Shown: in pieces, positions 44,730 through 53,128 of the stretch
Layout: every line of letters begins with the position of its first letter
Position numbering within the stretch: the stretch's first letter is position 1
Origin: Streptomyces sp. NRRL S-1022
GTDB taxonomy: Bacteria; Actinomycetota; Actinomycetes; Streptomycetales; Streptomycetaceae
Length of the DNA stretch: 64,000 nt
Reading direction: 5' to 3'
Assembly (NCBI RefSeq): GCF_000720135.1
Contig: NZ_JOIU01000019.1
Coordinates: 186,001 to 250,000 of the forward strand
Position numbers and translations under genes: made by a program
The notes under the pieces: model-generated
Database searches by the model: none
Told to the model about the DNA's origin: nothing
The model's input: the letters and a program-made list of their open reading frames with translations, nothing else

Positions 44730-45063
44730 AACGGAATGGGTCCCCATCGCCTCGTACGAGAACGTGCCGGGGCGGCCGAACCCCATGCGGGAACTGCTCG
44801 GTTGACTGCGTGAGCGCGGCATCGACTGGATGCCGTTCGCGGAGACGGAGCTGCGGTTCGACCTGATGTGCCGCAGGGGCGACGACGGGCACTGGCACGG
44901 CACGATCGTGGTGAACGTCGGCGCCGTCGCGCTGTGGCGGCTCGGGCTGCATCCCGGGCAGCCGGCCTCGCTCGTGGCCGGGCCCTCGCCGCCGGGCTGG
45001 TGGCATGCCGCCGGGGAGCGGTACGCCTCCCGGCGGAAGATCGTCCGGCGGCACGGGAAGTGA
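44710..45063 (+). pseudogene. small gene interrupted by an in-frame TGA
   Basis: A continuous frame can be read from TTG 44710 (preceded by GGAG): TASPAETEWVPIASYENVPG, PNPMRELLG, then TGA at 44803-44805, then LRERGIDWMPFAETELRFD to 45063. The protein flow across the stop looks natural, so a codon such as CGA has probably mutated, or the base is wrong. Without the stop the product would be 117 residues. A shorter product from ATG 44830 (77 residues) is possible. The family is not recognised. It overlaps the DUF397 gene end. Confidence 0.6.
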
Positions 45064-45067
45064 CCGC

Positions 45068-46423
45068 TCAGAAGCCGCCGCCGAAGTCCCCTCCGCCGTC
45101 GCCCCCGCCGTCGAAGCCGCCGCCGTCGCCGAAGCCGCCGCCGAAGTCGCCGGGGTCGAAGTCGGTGCCGGAGACGTCGCCGCCCTCGTATCCGCCGCCG
45201 CCGAAGTCGCCGTACCCGGTCCCGTAGTCGGCGCCGTACGCAGGAGTGGCCATCAGGCCGCCCAGCATGGTGCCGACGAGGAGGCCGGGGAGGAGGCCGC
45301 CGCCGAAGTAGCCGCCGGCCCAGGGGCCGTAGGCGGGGCCCGCGTCCCAGTAGGGGCGGCGGCCGTAGTCGGTGTCGACCTCGCGGACGACGGGGTCGCG
45401 GCCGTCGGCCAGGCGGGTGGCGTCGGCGGCGCAGACGGGGACCTGGCGCGGGGCGCCGCCGGGCGGGGTCCAGGTGGCGTCGGAGACCGAGGGGCCGTGG
45501 CGCGGGTCGAAGAAGCACGGTGGCCGGCGTTCCGGGAGCGGGCGGTGTTCGCGGCGGGCGGCGAGCTGGGCGAGGGAGAAGCGGCCGTCCTCCAGTGCCT
45601 CGGTGACCGTCCGCACGTCCTCCGGTCTGTGCGCCGCGCCCATCCGCTGCTTGGCGGTCTCGTAGGCGTCCAGGGCCCGCTCGTAGTCGGCGCGCATCGC
45701 GTCGTCGGCGCCCGCTTCCGAGGGGTGGAAGTCGAGGCGGTCGAGTTCCTCGCCGAACGCGGTGATGTCCTCGTCGACGACCACCCGCAGCCGCTCCAGG
45801 GCCGCCCGCTGTTCCTGCTCGCGGCGCTTGCGGGTGCGGCGGACCAGCGCGTAGGCGCCCGCTCCGGCGGCCACCAGGACGGCGGCCGTCGTGATCAGCG
45901 CCGTGCCGGACATGCCGCCGTCGCCGACCGAGCCGCCCCAGCTGCGCGGGGCGTGGCCGCCCATGTTGACGAGGGCGCGGTCGGTGAAGTCGGCCAGCTG
46001 GGACTTGGCGTCCTCGCCCTGGACGCTGCGGACCAGGTTCTGCCGGGCCGTGGCCGGCATGACGGAGGAGTCGGCGCGGGCGTCGAAGCGGTCGCCGAGG
46101 CGGATGCCGTACAGGCCGGTGACGCCGGTCGCCGAGCGCAGGTCGGCGAAGAGGTTCGTGGTGGGGTATCCGGCCGGGAGGACGGCGATGAACAGGGGTT
46201 TGCCGGCGTCCTTGATCCGGGTGGCGAGCGTGTCGGCGTCCGCGGCGGACAGCTGGTCCCGGGCCGCCGGGTCGACGTAGACGGGGCTCTGGCGCAGGGC
46301 GCGGGCGACCGCGGAGACGCTGGTGTCGGCGCTCGCCCCGGTCGGGCACAGGGTGGCCAGCACCAGGGCCAGGACGGCCAGGAGCAGGGCGGGGAGGCTT
46401 CGGGTCCGCGGCACGGCCTTCAT
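45068..46423 (-). CDS. TPM-domain-like membrane protein
   Basis: 451 residues. A signal peptide (LPALLLAVLALVLATLCPTGA) precedes an extracytoplasmic domain of about 120 residues like the TPM_phosphatase fold (SPVYVDPAARDQLSAADAD, KPLFIAVLPAGYPTTNLF). A single membrane helix follows at ~172-193 (ALITTAAVLVAAGAGAYALV), then a charged coiled-coil cytosolic region with PCFFDPRHGPS, and a Gly/Asp/Phe-rich tail of about 70 residues (DFGGGFGDGGGFDGGG). Function unknown. It converges with the interrupted gene at a 4-bp gap. Confidence 0.82.
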   Translation of the reverse strand: MKAVPRTRSLPALLLAVLALVLATLCPTGASADTSVSAVARALRQSPVYVDPAARDQLSAADADTLATRIKDAGKPLFIAVLPAGYPTTNLFADLRSATGVTGLYGIRLGDRFDARADSSVMPATARQNLVRSVQGEDAKSQLADFTDRALVNMGGHAPRSWGGSVGDGGMSGTALITTAAVLVAAGAGAYALVRRTRKRREQEQRAALERLRVVVDEDITAFGEELDRLDFHPSEAGADDAMRADYERALDAYETAKQRMGAAHRPEDVRTVTEALEDGRFSLAQLAARREHRPLPERRPPCFFDPRHGPSVSDATWTPPGGAPRQVPVCAADATRLADGRDPVVREVDTDYGRRPYWDAGPAYGPWAGGYFGGGLLPGLLVGTMLGGLMATPAYGADYGTGYGDFGGGGYEGGDVSGTDFDPGDFGGGFGDGGGFDGGGDGGGDFGGGF

Positions 46424-46476
46424 ACCTTGAAACTACCCGAAACCTCCCCAAACCGGTCGTTCATCCGGCGCCGGGG

Positions 46477-49400
46477 TCAGGCCGCCCGGTACGCCTGCGC
46501 CAGCTTCTCCACCGCCTTCGCGTACCGGCCGGTCAGCAGCAGGTGGTCGGCGTCGGCGAAGGGCCCCGACACCGCCTGGGTGAGGTGGCCGCCCGTCTGC
46601 TGCTGGACGAGCAGCCGTGCCCGGGTGACCAGCGCGCGTCCGGTGCGGTCGTCGCGGTGCCGCTCGGCCGCCGCGGCCCGGGCGGCGAGGTCGCGCAGGG
46701 TGGCCGTACCGCCCTTCGGGGCCGGGGCGAGGGTGGTCAGGCCCCAGCCGTAGGGGAACTGCGGGTCGTACGACGCGTCGCCCACGTTGATCGGCAGCTG
46801 GGCCTGCGAGCGGGGCCAGGTGACCGGGAGCTGTCCGGTGAAGGGGCGCTTGCCGTAGAGAACGTCGGCGACGCCCTCGCCCTCGGTGCCGGGCAGCCAG
46901 GAGGCGACGAGGGCGTCGATCCCGTCCAGCCGGTCGCCGACCAGCTGCGGGCGGCCCGAGACGATCAGGACCGCGCACTTCATGGCCGCGCAGACCTTGT
47001 CGACGGCGGCCTGGTCGGCTGCGGACAGCGACAGCGAGTGGCCGTTGCCGACGTCGCCGACGCCCTCGGCGTACGGGGTCTCGCCGACCACGACCACGCC
47101 GGCGTCGTAGCCGCCGGTGGGAGCAGAGGCGTCCTTCGAGTAGGTGACGTCCCCGCCCGCCTTCCGCAGGCCGTCCAGGATCGTCGTGCCGGGGACGGTG
47201 TTGCCGGAGGCGCCCTGCCAGGTGAGGGTCCAGCCGCCGGTCTGGTTGCCGATGTCGTCGGCGTTGGACCCGGCGACGTACACCTTCTCGCTCTTCTTCA
47301 GCGGCAGCAGCCCGCCCGCGTTCTTCAGCAGCACCTGCGACTCGGCGGCGGCCCGGCGGGCGACCTCCCGGTGGGCGCGGGAGCCGATGGCGGCGGCACC
47401 GCCGGTGTCGGCGTACGGGTGCTCGAAGAGGCCGAGCCGGAACTTCTGGGTGAGGATGCGGGAGACAGCGTCGTCGATCCGCTTCCCGCTGATCCGGCCG
47501 GCCTTCACCTCGTCGGCGAGCGCGGTGCTGAACTCCTTGTAGGTGTACGGCACCATCATCATGTCGACGCCCGCCTCGACGGAGGTGCGGACGTGGGACG
47601 CGTAGTCGCCGGGGAGCTGGTCGATGGCGTTCCAGTCGCTGATGACGAACCCGTCGAAGCCCATGCGGCCCTTGAGCACGCCGTTGATCATGTCGCCGCG
47701 GGCGTGCATCTTCACCGCGCCCTTGCCGTCGCCGGTGATGTCCAGGGAGGAGTACGACGGCATGACCGTGGCGATGCCCCGGTCGACGGCCTCGCGGTAC
47801 GGCGCCAGGTGGATGTCCTGAAGCTGCTCGCGGGTGACGGTGGTGACGCCCTGGTCGGTGGTGTACGTGCCGGTGGTCGAGGAGCCGTACGCGGTGCCGC
47901 CGTCGCCCACGAAGTGCTTGGCCGTGGCGAGCACCTTGTCGCCGCGCGCCAGGTCCTCGCCGTTCGCGCGGCCCTGGAGGCCCTGGATCACGGTCTCCAT
48001 GGACTCCACGAGTGCCGGGTCCTCGCCGAAGGACTCGTAGGAGCGGCCCCAGCGTTCGTCACGGCTCACGCACAGGCAGGGCGCGAAGTCCCAGGGGACG
48101 CCGGTCGCGCGGACCTCGGCGGCCGTCACCGCGCCTGTCTCATGGGCGAGTCGGGGATCGCGGGTCGCGCCGATGCCCACGTTGTGCGGCATGACGGTGG
48201 CGCCGGAGAGGTTGTTGTGGCCGTGGACGGCGTCGACGCCGTAGACGAGCGGGATCTGGAAGCGCGTGGCCCGGGTGCGCAGCTGGAAGGCGTCGATCAT
48301 CTTCGCCCAGGCCCCGGGGGTGTTGGGCGTGGGTGTCGAGCCGCCGCCGGAGAGCAGGGAGCCGAGGCCGTAGGCGGCGATGTCGGCTCCCTGGCCGACG
48401 GCTCCGCGCTCGGCCTGGGTCATCTGGCCGGCCTTCTCGGCCAGGGACATCCGGCTCAGCAGGTCGGCGACCCGCTTGCGCACCGGCAACTTGGCGTTCA
48501 GGTACGGCAGTCCGTGCGCGTCGATCACGATCTGCGGGGTCTCGGCGGGGGCCTTCGCTCCGGTGACCGTGAGCTTGAGGGGGATCGTCTCGGCGGGTTC
48601 GGCCGCCCGGTCCCGGCGGGTGGGCACCTCGACGGTCCGTGCGGTGCCGGAGGCGGTGCCGGCCGGGAAGGTGAGGGTGCCGGAGACGGGGGTGTAGTCC
48701 GTGCCGGGGGTCGCGGTGCCGTCCGCCGTGGCGTAGGTGACGGTGACCGGGTCGGTGAGGGGCTGGTCGCCGGTGGTGGCCACGGTGACCTTCACCCTGG
48801 CCGTCCGCCCCTGCTCCACGGGGTGGACGGGGGCGTCGGTGGTGACGGAGGCCCGCAGCGCCTGGTCGGCCCTGCCGTACAGCTCCACGTCGTCCAGGGC
48901 GAAGTCGCCCTTGGTGCCGGCCGGGAGGGTGAGGGCGTAGCCCCACATCTCCTTGAGGCCGAGGACGTGGTCGATGCCGCCGACGGGCTGGTAGTCGGTG
49001 CGGTAGGCGAAGTCGGTGAAGGGGAGCTCGATCCGCTTCCAGCCGGTGAAGTCGTCGGTGAAGGAGGTGGTCCAGAGTTCGGACGCCTCCCCGTTCGCCC
49101 CGCCGTCCTTGATCTCGAAGGCGATCTTCCGGCCGTTGTTCCGGCCGTCCCACCACAAGCGGATGCCCTGGTGGCCGGACCAGTCGTGGGCGGGCGCGGT
49201 GGCGGCGAAGTCGTGGGTGAAGCCGCCGTACCCGCTGATGTCGTAGGTGCCGGCCAGGACCTTGCCGCCCTCGGGGGCGTCGGCGCGGTCGGCGAGGCGG
49301 AGCGTGGGCGGGTCGTCGGAGTCGCCGCCCCAGGTGAAGATGCCCTCGGCGGGCTGGGAGGCGAAGGGCACCTCGCCCTCGAAGCGGTCGACCCGGACAG

Positions 49401-49491
49401 GAGCGGGCTCGTCGGCGGCTCGCGCGGTCGCCGCCCAGGGCAGCAGACCGGCGAGGAGTGCGGCGGAGGCGAGCAGGGCGGTTCTGCGCAT
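46477..49491 (-). CDS. secreted GH3 beta-glucosidase with CBM11-like and Calx-β domains
   Basis: 1004 residues with a Sec signal (LLASAALLAGLLPWAATARA). Residues ~30-210 resemble CBM11/CIA30 carbohydrate-binding modules (LWWDGRNNGRKIAFEI, WKRIELPFTDFAYRTD). Next comes a Calx-β-type segment (VTYATADGTATPGTDYTPV), then the GH3 barrel with nucleophile Asp619 in GFVISDWNAID, and the C-terminal GH3 sandwich (VVVGETPYAEGVGD). It releases glucose from β-glucans outside the cell. Divergent from GH30 with a shared palindrome, suggesting joint control. Confidence 0.93.
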   Translation of the reverse strand: MRRTALLASAALLAGLLPWAATARAADEPAPVRVDRFEGEVPFASQPAEGIFTWGGDSDDPPTLRLADRADAPEGGKVLAGTYDISGYGGFTHDFAATAPAHDWSGHQGIRLWWDGRNNGRKIAFEIKDGGANGEASELWTTSFTDDFTGWKRIELPFTDFAYRTDYQPVGGIDHVLGLKEMWGYALTLPAGTKGDFALDDVELYGRADQALRASVTTDAPVHPVEQGRTARVKVTVATTGDQPLTDPVTVTYATADGTATPGTDYTPVSGTLTFPAGTASGTARTVEVPTRRDRAAEPAETIPLKLTVTGAKAPAETPQIVIDAHGLPYLNAKLPVRKRVADLLSRMSLAEKAGQMTQAERGAVGQGADIAAYGLGSLLSGGGSTPTPNTPGAWAKMIDAFQLRTRATRFQIPLVYGVDAVHGHNNLSGATVMPHNVGIGATRDPRLAHETGAVTAAEVRATGVPWDFAPCLCVSRDERWGRSYESFGEDPALVESMETVIQGLQGRANGEDLARGDKVLATAKHFVGDGGTAYGSSTTGTYTTDQGVTTVTREQLQDIHLAPYREAVDRGIATVMPSYSSLDITGDGKGAVKMHARGDMINGVLKGRMGFDGFVISDWNAIDQLPGDYASHVRTSVEAGVDMMMVPYTYKEFSTALADEVKAGRISGKRIDDAVSRILTQKFRLGLFEHPYADTGGAAAIGSRAHREVARRAAAESQVLLKNAGGLLPLKKSEKVYVAGSNADDIGNQTGGWTLTWQGASGNTVPGTTILDGLRKAGGDVTYSKDASAPTGGYDAGVVVVGETPYAEGVGDVGNGHSLSLSAADQAAVDKVCAAMKCAVLIVSGRPQLVGDRLDGIDALVASWLPGTEGEGVADVLYGKRPFTGQLPVTWPRSQAQLPINVGDASYDPQFPYGWGLTTLAPAPKGGTATLRDLAARAAAAERHRDDRTGRALVTRARLLVQQQTGGHLTQAVSGPFADADHLLLTGRYAKAVEKLAQAYRAA

Positions 49492-49526
49492 GGACCTTCC
49501 CTCGGCTCTCGTGGTTCACTCAGGAC

Positions 49527-49547
49527 TTAGCTCACGCCGTGAGTTAA
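49527..49547. promoter_or_regulatory. palindrome between GH3 and GH30 genes
   Basis: TTAGCTCAC-gcc-GTGAGTTAA is a 9-bp inverted repeat with one mismatch in the 125-bp divergent promoter. It suits a LacI/GntR-type regulator; none is nearby. Confidence 0.55.
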
Positions 49548-49616
49548 CTAGGGCCACACACCCCCGTCAAGACGGCCCGTCAGCTCCGCCGATCCGAGAA
49601 GGAAGGGCGACGCACC

Positions 49617-51479
49617 ATGAGGAGAACCCCCCGCGCGGTCCGGCTGCTGCTCGCCGGACTGCTCTCCGCAGTCGGCGTCAGTGCCGCCGTACCCCCCGCG
49701 CACGCGGCCGGTGAGCAGGTCACCGCCTGGCTCACCACCACCGACGACTCCGCCGGCCGGCACGTCGTACGCGGCCTCCAGCCGCAGGCCCCGTTCGCCT
49801 TCCAGTCCGGGGCGGGCGGTGGCGGCGAGAACATCACCGTGGACGAGAACACCCGCTACCAGACGTTCACCGGCGGCGGCGCGTCCTTCACGGACACCGC
49901 GGCCTGGCTGATGAACAGCAGCGGGGCGCTGTCCCAGACGACCCGGGACGCGACCCTGCGCAAGCTGTTCTCGCCCACGGACGGCATCGGCCTGTCGTTC
50001 CTGCGCAATCCGATGGGCGCCTCCGACCTCGCCCGCTACGGCTACACCTACGACGACGTGCCGGCCGGGCAGACCGACCCGTCCCTGGCGAAGTTCTCCA
50101 TCGCGCACGACCTCGCCGACGTCGTCCCGCTGACCAGGCAGGCGCTCCGGCTGAACCCGGCGCTGACGGTGATGGCGTCGCCGTGGACGGCACCGGCGTG
50201 GATGAAGGACAGCGGCTCGCTGGGCGGCGGCTGGCTGAAGGCGGAGGACTACGGGGCGTACGCCTCCTACTTCGTGAAGTACCTCCAGGCCTACAAGGAC
50301 CAGGGGGTCGACGTCTCGTACGTCACCGCGCAGAACGAGCCCACCTGCTGTTCCGGCTACCCGTCGATGAGCTGGAACGCGAGCGGCCTCGCCTACTTCA
50401 CCAAGAGCGAGCTGCTGCCCAGGCTCCAGGCGGCCGGCCTGGCCACCAAGGTGCTGGCGCACGACTGGAACTGGGACGTGTACGACTCCTACGCCGCCCA
50501 GACCGTGGACGACCCGGCCGTGCGCAACCACCCCAATTTCGGCGGGATCGCCTGGCACGGCTACGGCGGTGACGTCACCGAGCAGACGTCCGTGCACGAC
50601 CGGTACCCGGCGCTGGACGCCTTCGGCACCGAGCACTCCGGCGGCACCTGGATCACCGACCAGCAGCGCGAGGACATGTCGAACATCATCGACTACACGC
50701 GCAACTGGGCGAAGTCGGTGACCAAGTGGTCGCTGGCCGTGGACCAGAACATGGGCCCGCACAACGGCGGCTGCGGCACCTGCACCGGCCTGATCACCGT
50801 GCACAACGGCGACGGTGCGAGCGGGACCGTGGACTACACCGTCGAGTACTACGACATGGGCCACCTGACCAAGTTCGTCCGCCCCGGCGCCCAGCGCATA
50901 GCCTCCACGGCCTCCACCGCGGTACCGAACGTGGCCTGGCGCAACCCGGACGGCAGCAAGGCCCTGATCGCGTACAACGGCTCCTCCTCGGCGAAGACGG
51001 TCACCCTGAACTGGGGTGCCCAGCACGCCACTTACTCACTGCCCGGGCGGACCTCGGCCACCTTCACCTGGTCCGGCACGCAGTCCGGCGGCGGCAGGAC
51101 CGGCGCCTTCGTGGGGCTGGCCGGCAAGTGCCTGGACGTGGCGGGCGGTTCGAGCGCCGACGGCACGGCGGTGCAGCTCTACGACTGCAACGGCAGCACG
51201 GCCCAGCAGTGGACCGTGCAGTCCGACGGGTCGGTGCAGGCGCTCGGCAAGTGCCTGGACGTGTCCTCCGGTTCGGCCGCGGACGGGGCCAAGGTGCAGT
51301 TGTACGACTGCAACGGAACCGGTGCCCAGCGGTGGTCGTACAACGCGGCCACGGGTGATGTGGTGAACACGGCGGCGGACAAGTGCCTCGACGTCACGGA
51401 CAACTCGTCGGCGAACGGGGCCCGGGCCCAGATCTGGACGTGCACGGGGGCCGCCAACCAGAAGTGGACGCTGCGGTGA
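49617..51479 (+). CDS. secreted GH30 glycosidase with ricin-type CBM13
   Basis: 620 residues. The signal ends near HAA-GEQ. The GH30 barrel has acid/base Glu241 in TAQNEPTCC and nucleophile Glu339 in FGTEHSGGTW, with the β-side domain following. Residues ~490-620 hold three ricin β-trefoil repeats (GKCLDVAGGSSADG, GKCLDVSSGSAADG, DKCLDVTDNSSANG), each with a QxW. GH30 enzymes of this type cleave β-1,6-glucan or related chains; the neighbouring β-glucosidase would finish the digestion. The RBS GAGAAGGAAGG lies just upstream. Confidence 0.94.
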   Translation: MRRTPRAVRLLLAGLLSAVGVSAAVPPAHAAGEQVTAWLTTTDDSAGRHVVRGLQPQAPFAFQSGAGGGGENITVDENTRYQTFTGGGASFTDTAAWLMNSSGALSQTTRDATLRKLFSPTDGIGLSFLRNPMGASDLARYGYTYDDVPAGQTDPSLAKFSIAHDLADVVPLTRQALRLNPALTVMASPWTAPAWMKDSGSLGGGWLKAEDYGAYASYFVKYLQAYKDQGVDVSYVTAQNEPTCCSGYPSMSWNASGLAYFTKSELLPRLQAAGLATKVLAHDWNWDVYDSYAAQTVDDPAVRNHPNFGGIAWHGYGGDVTEQTSVHDRYPALDAFGTEHSGGTWITDQQREDMSNIIDYTRNWAKSVTKWSLAVDQNMGPHNGGCGTCTGLITVHNGDGASGTVDYTVEYYDMGHLTKFVRPGAQRIASTASTAVPNVAWRNPDGSKALIAYNGSSSAKTVTLNWGAQHATYSLPGRTSATFTWSGTQSGGGRTGAFVGLAGKCLDVAGGSSADGTAVQLYDCNGSTAQQWTVQSDGSVQALGKCLDVSSGSAADGAKVQLYDCNGTGAQRWSYNAATGDVVNTAADKCLDVTDNSSANGARAQIWTCTGAANQKWTLR

Positions 51480-51495
51480 GGCGGTAGGGCGGGAC

Positions 51496-51984
51496 ATGCG
51501 ACACACGGGGGCCGTGGCGGTGGGGATCGCCGGCGGGATGCTGCTGCTGAGCGGCTGCGCCGCCGTCGACCTGCCGCTCGCGGGGGTGCGGGCCGGCGCG
51601 GACGGGACGCCGTACGCGGTGTTCCGGCCGTGCGGTGACGACGGCTACCGGGGCCCGTACCTGGACGGGCGGACCCGTGGCGAGGGCGACGGTCCGATCA
51701 CCACCGGGTGGGAGTCGAAGAAGGAGGGGCTGCGCGGCGACGCCGAGTTCCCCCTGTTCGACCCGCCGGCGAAGTGGCGGGCCAGGCACCGGGGGAAGCG
51801 GGAGCCGCTGCCCCGGCACGAGTACGTCCTCGGGTTCGGGCACTACGTCGGTGGCGACTCCTACAACGGGGTCGCGAGGTTCACCACCGAGCAGATCGGC
51901 CGGCTGCGGCCCGGGCAGGTGTGGGCCGACGACCGGGTGATGAGCCTGCGCGCGTTCGAGCGGGTCGCCGCGGACGCCTGCTGA
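51496..51984 (+). CDS. lipoprotein of unknown function
   Basis: 162 residues with a lipobox (GGMLLLSGC, Cys21). The mature part has a Cys pair region (FRPCGDDGYRG near residue 46 and a terminal DAC) and an alternating charged segment. It follows the GH30 gene by 16 bp on the same strand and may belong to the same transcript. No family is recognised. Confidence 0.8.
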   Translation: MRHTGAVAVGIAGGMLLLSGCAAVDLPLAGVRAGADGTPYAVFRPCGDDGYRGPYLDGRTRGEGDGPITTGWESKKEGLRGDAEFPLFDPPAKWRARHRGKREPLPRHEYVLGFGHYVGGDSYNGVARFTTEQIGRLRPGQVWADDRVMSLRAFERVAADAC

Positions 51985-52038
51985 GCGGGAGCGGTGTGGC
52001 GTGGTGCGGATCGGCCGCCGCCGGACCATGGTGGGGGT

Positions 52039-52641
52039 ATGACCACACCGCAGGATCTGTTCCTCGTCAGCCTGGACGTGCCCGGTGACCGCCCCGTCGA
52101 GCAGGGCGACCTGGCGCTGGCACTCGCCGGCGCCGAGCTGGTCGACCTGCTCGCCGCCCGGGCCCTCACCCTGGACGGCGAGCGCATCGTGCCCGGACCG
52201 GTGCTGACCACGGGTGACCGGATGCTGGACGAGGCGGGGGCGGCGCTGGTACGGCGGGAGCCGTACGAGACCGTCGCGGACTGGCTGTGGCGGCGGGGCG
52301 AGGGGCTGACCGTGGCCTACCGGGACACCCTGGAGGCCGACGGGCAGGTCACCGGCAGGCACCGGCGCCGGCTGCCGGGCCGCGGCCGGGACGACGTACC
52401 GGCCGACACCGCCGCCCGGCGCCACGCGACCGACCGCTGGGAGTCCCGCGACCCCGTCCTCACCGGCCTCGCCGCCACCCTCGGCATCCAGGACGACCGG
52501 CCGGCCGGCCCGGAGCCCGAGGACGAGGCCGTCGTCACCGTCCTGCTCGCGGTCGGCGACGCGGTGACCGAACTGGAGGCCGTCCGCGAACGCCGCCGCA
52601 TCGAGAACATCGCCTTCGACAACATCTGGCGGGCGCCCTGA
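52039..52641 (+). CDS. GPP34 family phosphoprotein
   Basis: 200 residues from ATG 52039 (MTTPQDLFLVSLDVPGD). The pattern ALALAGAELVDLLAARALTLDG, VLTTGDRMLDEAGAALV and VVTVLLAVGDAVTELEAV fits GPP34 (GOLPH3/Vps74-like), a fold that binds phosphoinositides in eukaryotes. Streptomyces carry many paralogues; the bacterial role is unknown. The predicted protein is acidic and helical with no membrane segment. Confidence 0.87.
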   Translation: MTTPQDLFLVSLDVPGDRPVEQGDLALALAGAELVDLLAARALTLDGERIVPGPVLTTGDRMLDEAGAALVRREPYETVADWLWRRGEGLTVAYRDTLEADGQVTGRHRRRLPGRGRDDVPADTAARRHATDRWESRDPVLTGLAATLGIQDDRPAGPEPEDEAVVTVLLAVGDAVTELEAVRERRRIENIAFDNIWRAP

Positions 52642-52689
52642 GCCTCCCGGCCGCCACCGGCCGCCACCGGCCGCGAAGGACCGGCCGCC

Positions 52690-53115
52690 TCACGGGACCA
52701 GCTGGCCGATGCCCAGCAGGTTGCCCTCGCTGTCGCGGAACCACGCGCCGCGCTCCCCGCTCGCGCCCTTGCTCGGGTAGTTGCCGTCGATCTCGGCGAT
52801 GCCCTCCCGAGTGCGGAACCCGGGGGCGTCGACCTCCTCGAAGACCACGCCCCGGCGGCGCAACTCCGCGACGACACCCTCGATGTCGTCCACCTCGAAG
52901 GCCATCTGGGTGAAGGTGCCGGGCGAGGCCCCCGTCGAGCGGAACACGACGAAGTCCACGCCCGCGCACCGGTACAGCAGCCCGCCGGGCCGCTCGTCCA
53001 CCGGGTGCAGGCCGAGCTTCTCGGCGTAGAAGCGCCGGGCCCGGTCCAGGTCCCGCGCGGGCAGCCGGGTCGCGACGCGGGCCCCGGACAGCACGTCACT
53101 GGTGTGTGAGGTCAT
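52690..53115 (-). CDS. VOC (glyoxalase/bleomycin-resistance) family protein
   Basis: 141 residues from ATG 53115 (MTSHTSDVLSGARVA). βαβββ VOC features: VATRLPARDLDRARRFYAEKLG, LLYRCAGVDFVVFRS, TQMAFEVDDIEGVVAELR and WFRDSEGNLLGIGQLVP. A metal-dependent dioxygenase, epimerase or binding protein is possible; the substrate is unknown. It begins 13 bp after the cimA stop and probably shares its transcript. Confidence 0.9.
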   Translation of the reverse strand: MTSHTSDVLSGARVATRLPARDLDRARRFYAEKLGLHPVDERPGGLLYRCAGVDFVVFRSTGASPGTFTQMAFEVDDIEGVVAELRRRGVVFEEVDAPGFRTREGIAEIDGNYPSKGASGERGAWFRDSEGNLLGIGQLVP

Positions 53116-53128
53116 ACCTCCACTGTGG

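Noticed and set aside
45005..46753. Plus-strand frame opposite the TPM-like gene
   Set aside because: Val/Gly-rich shadow with no recognisable motif.
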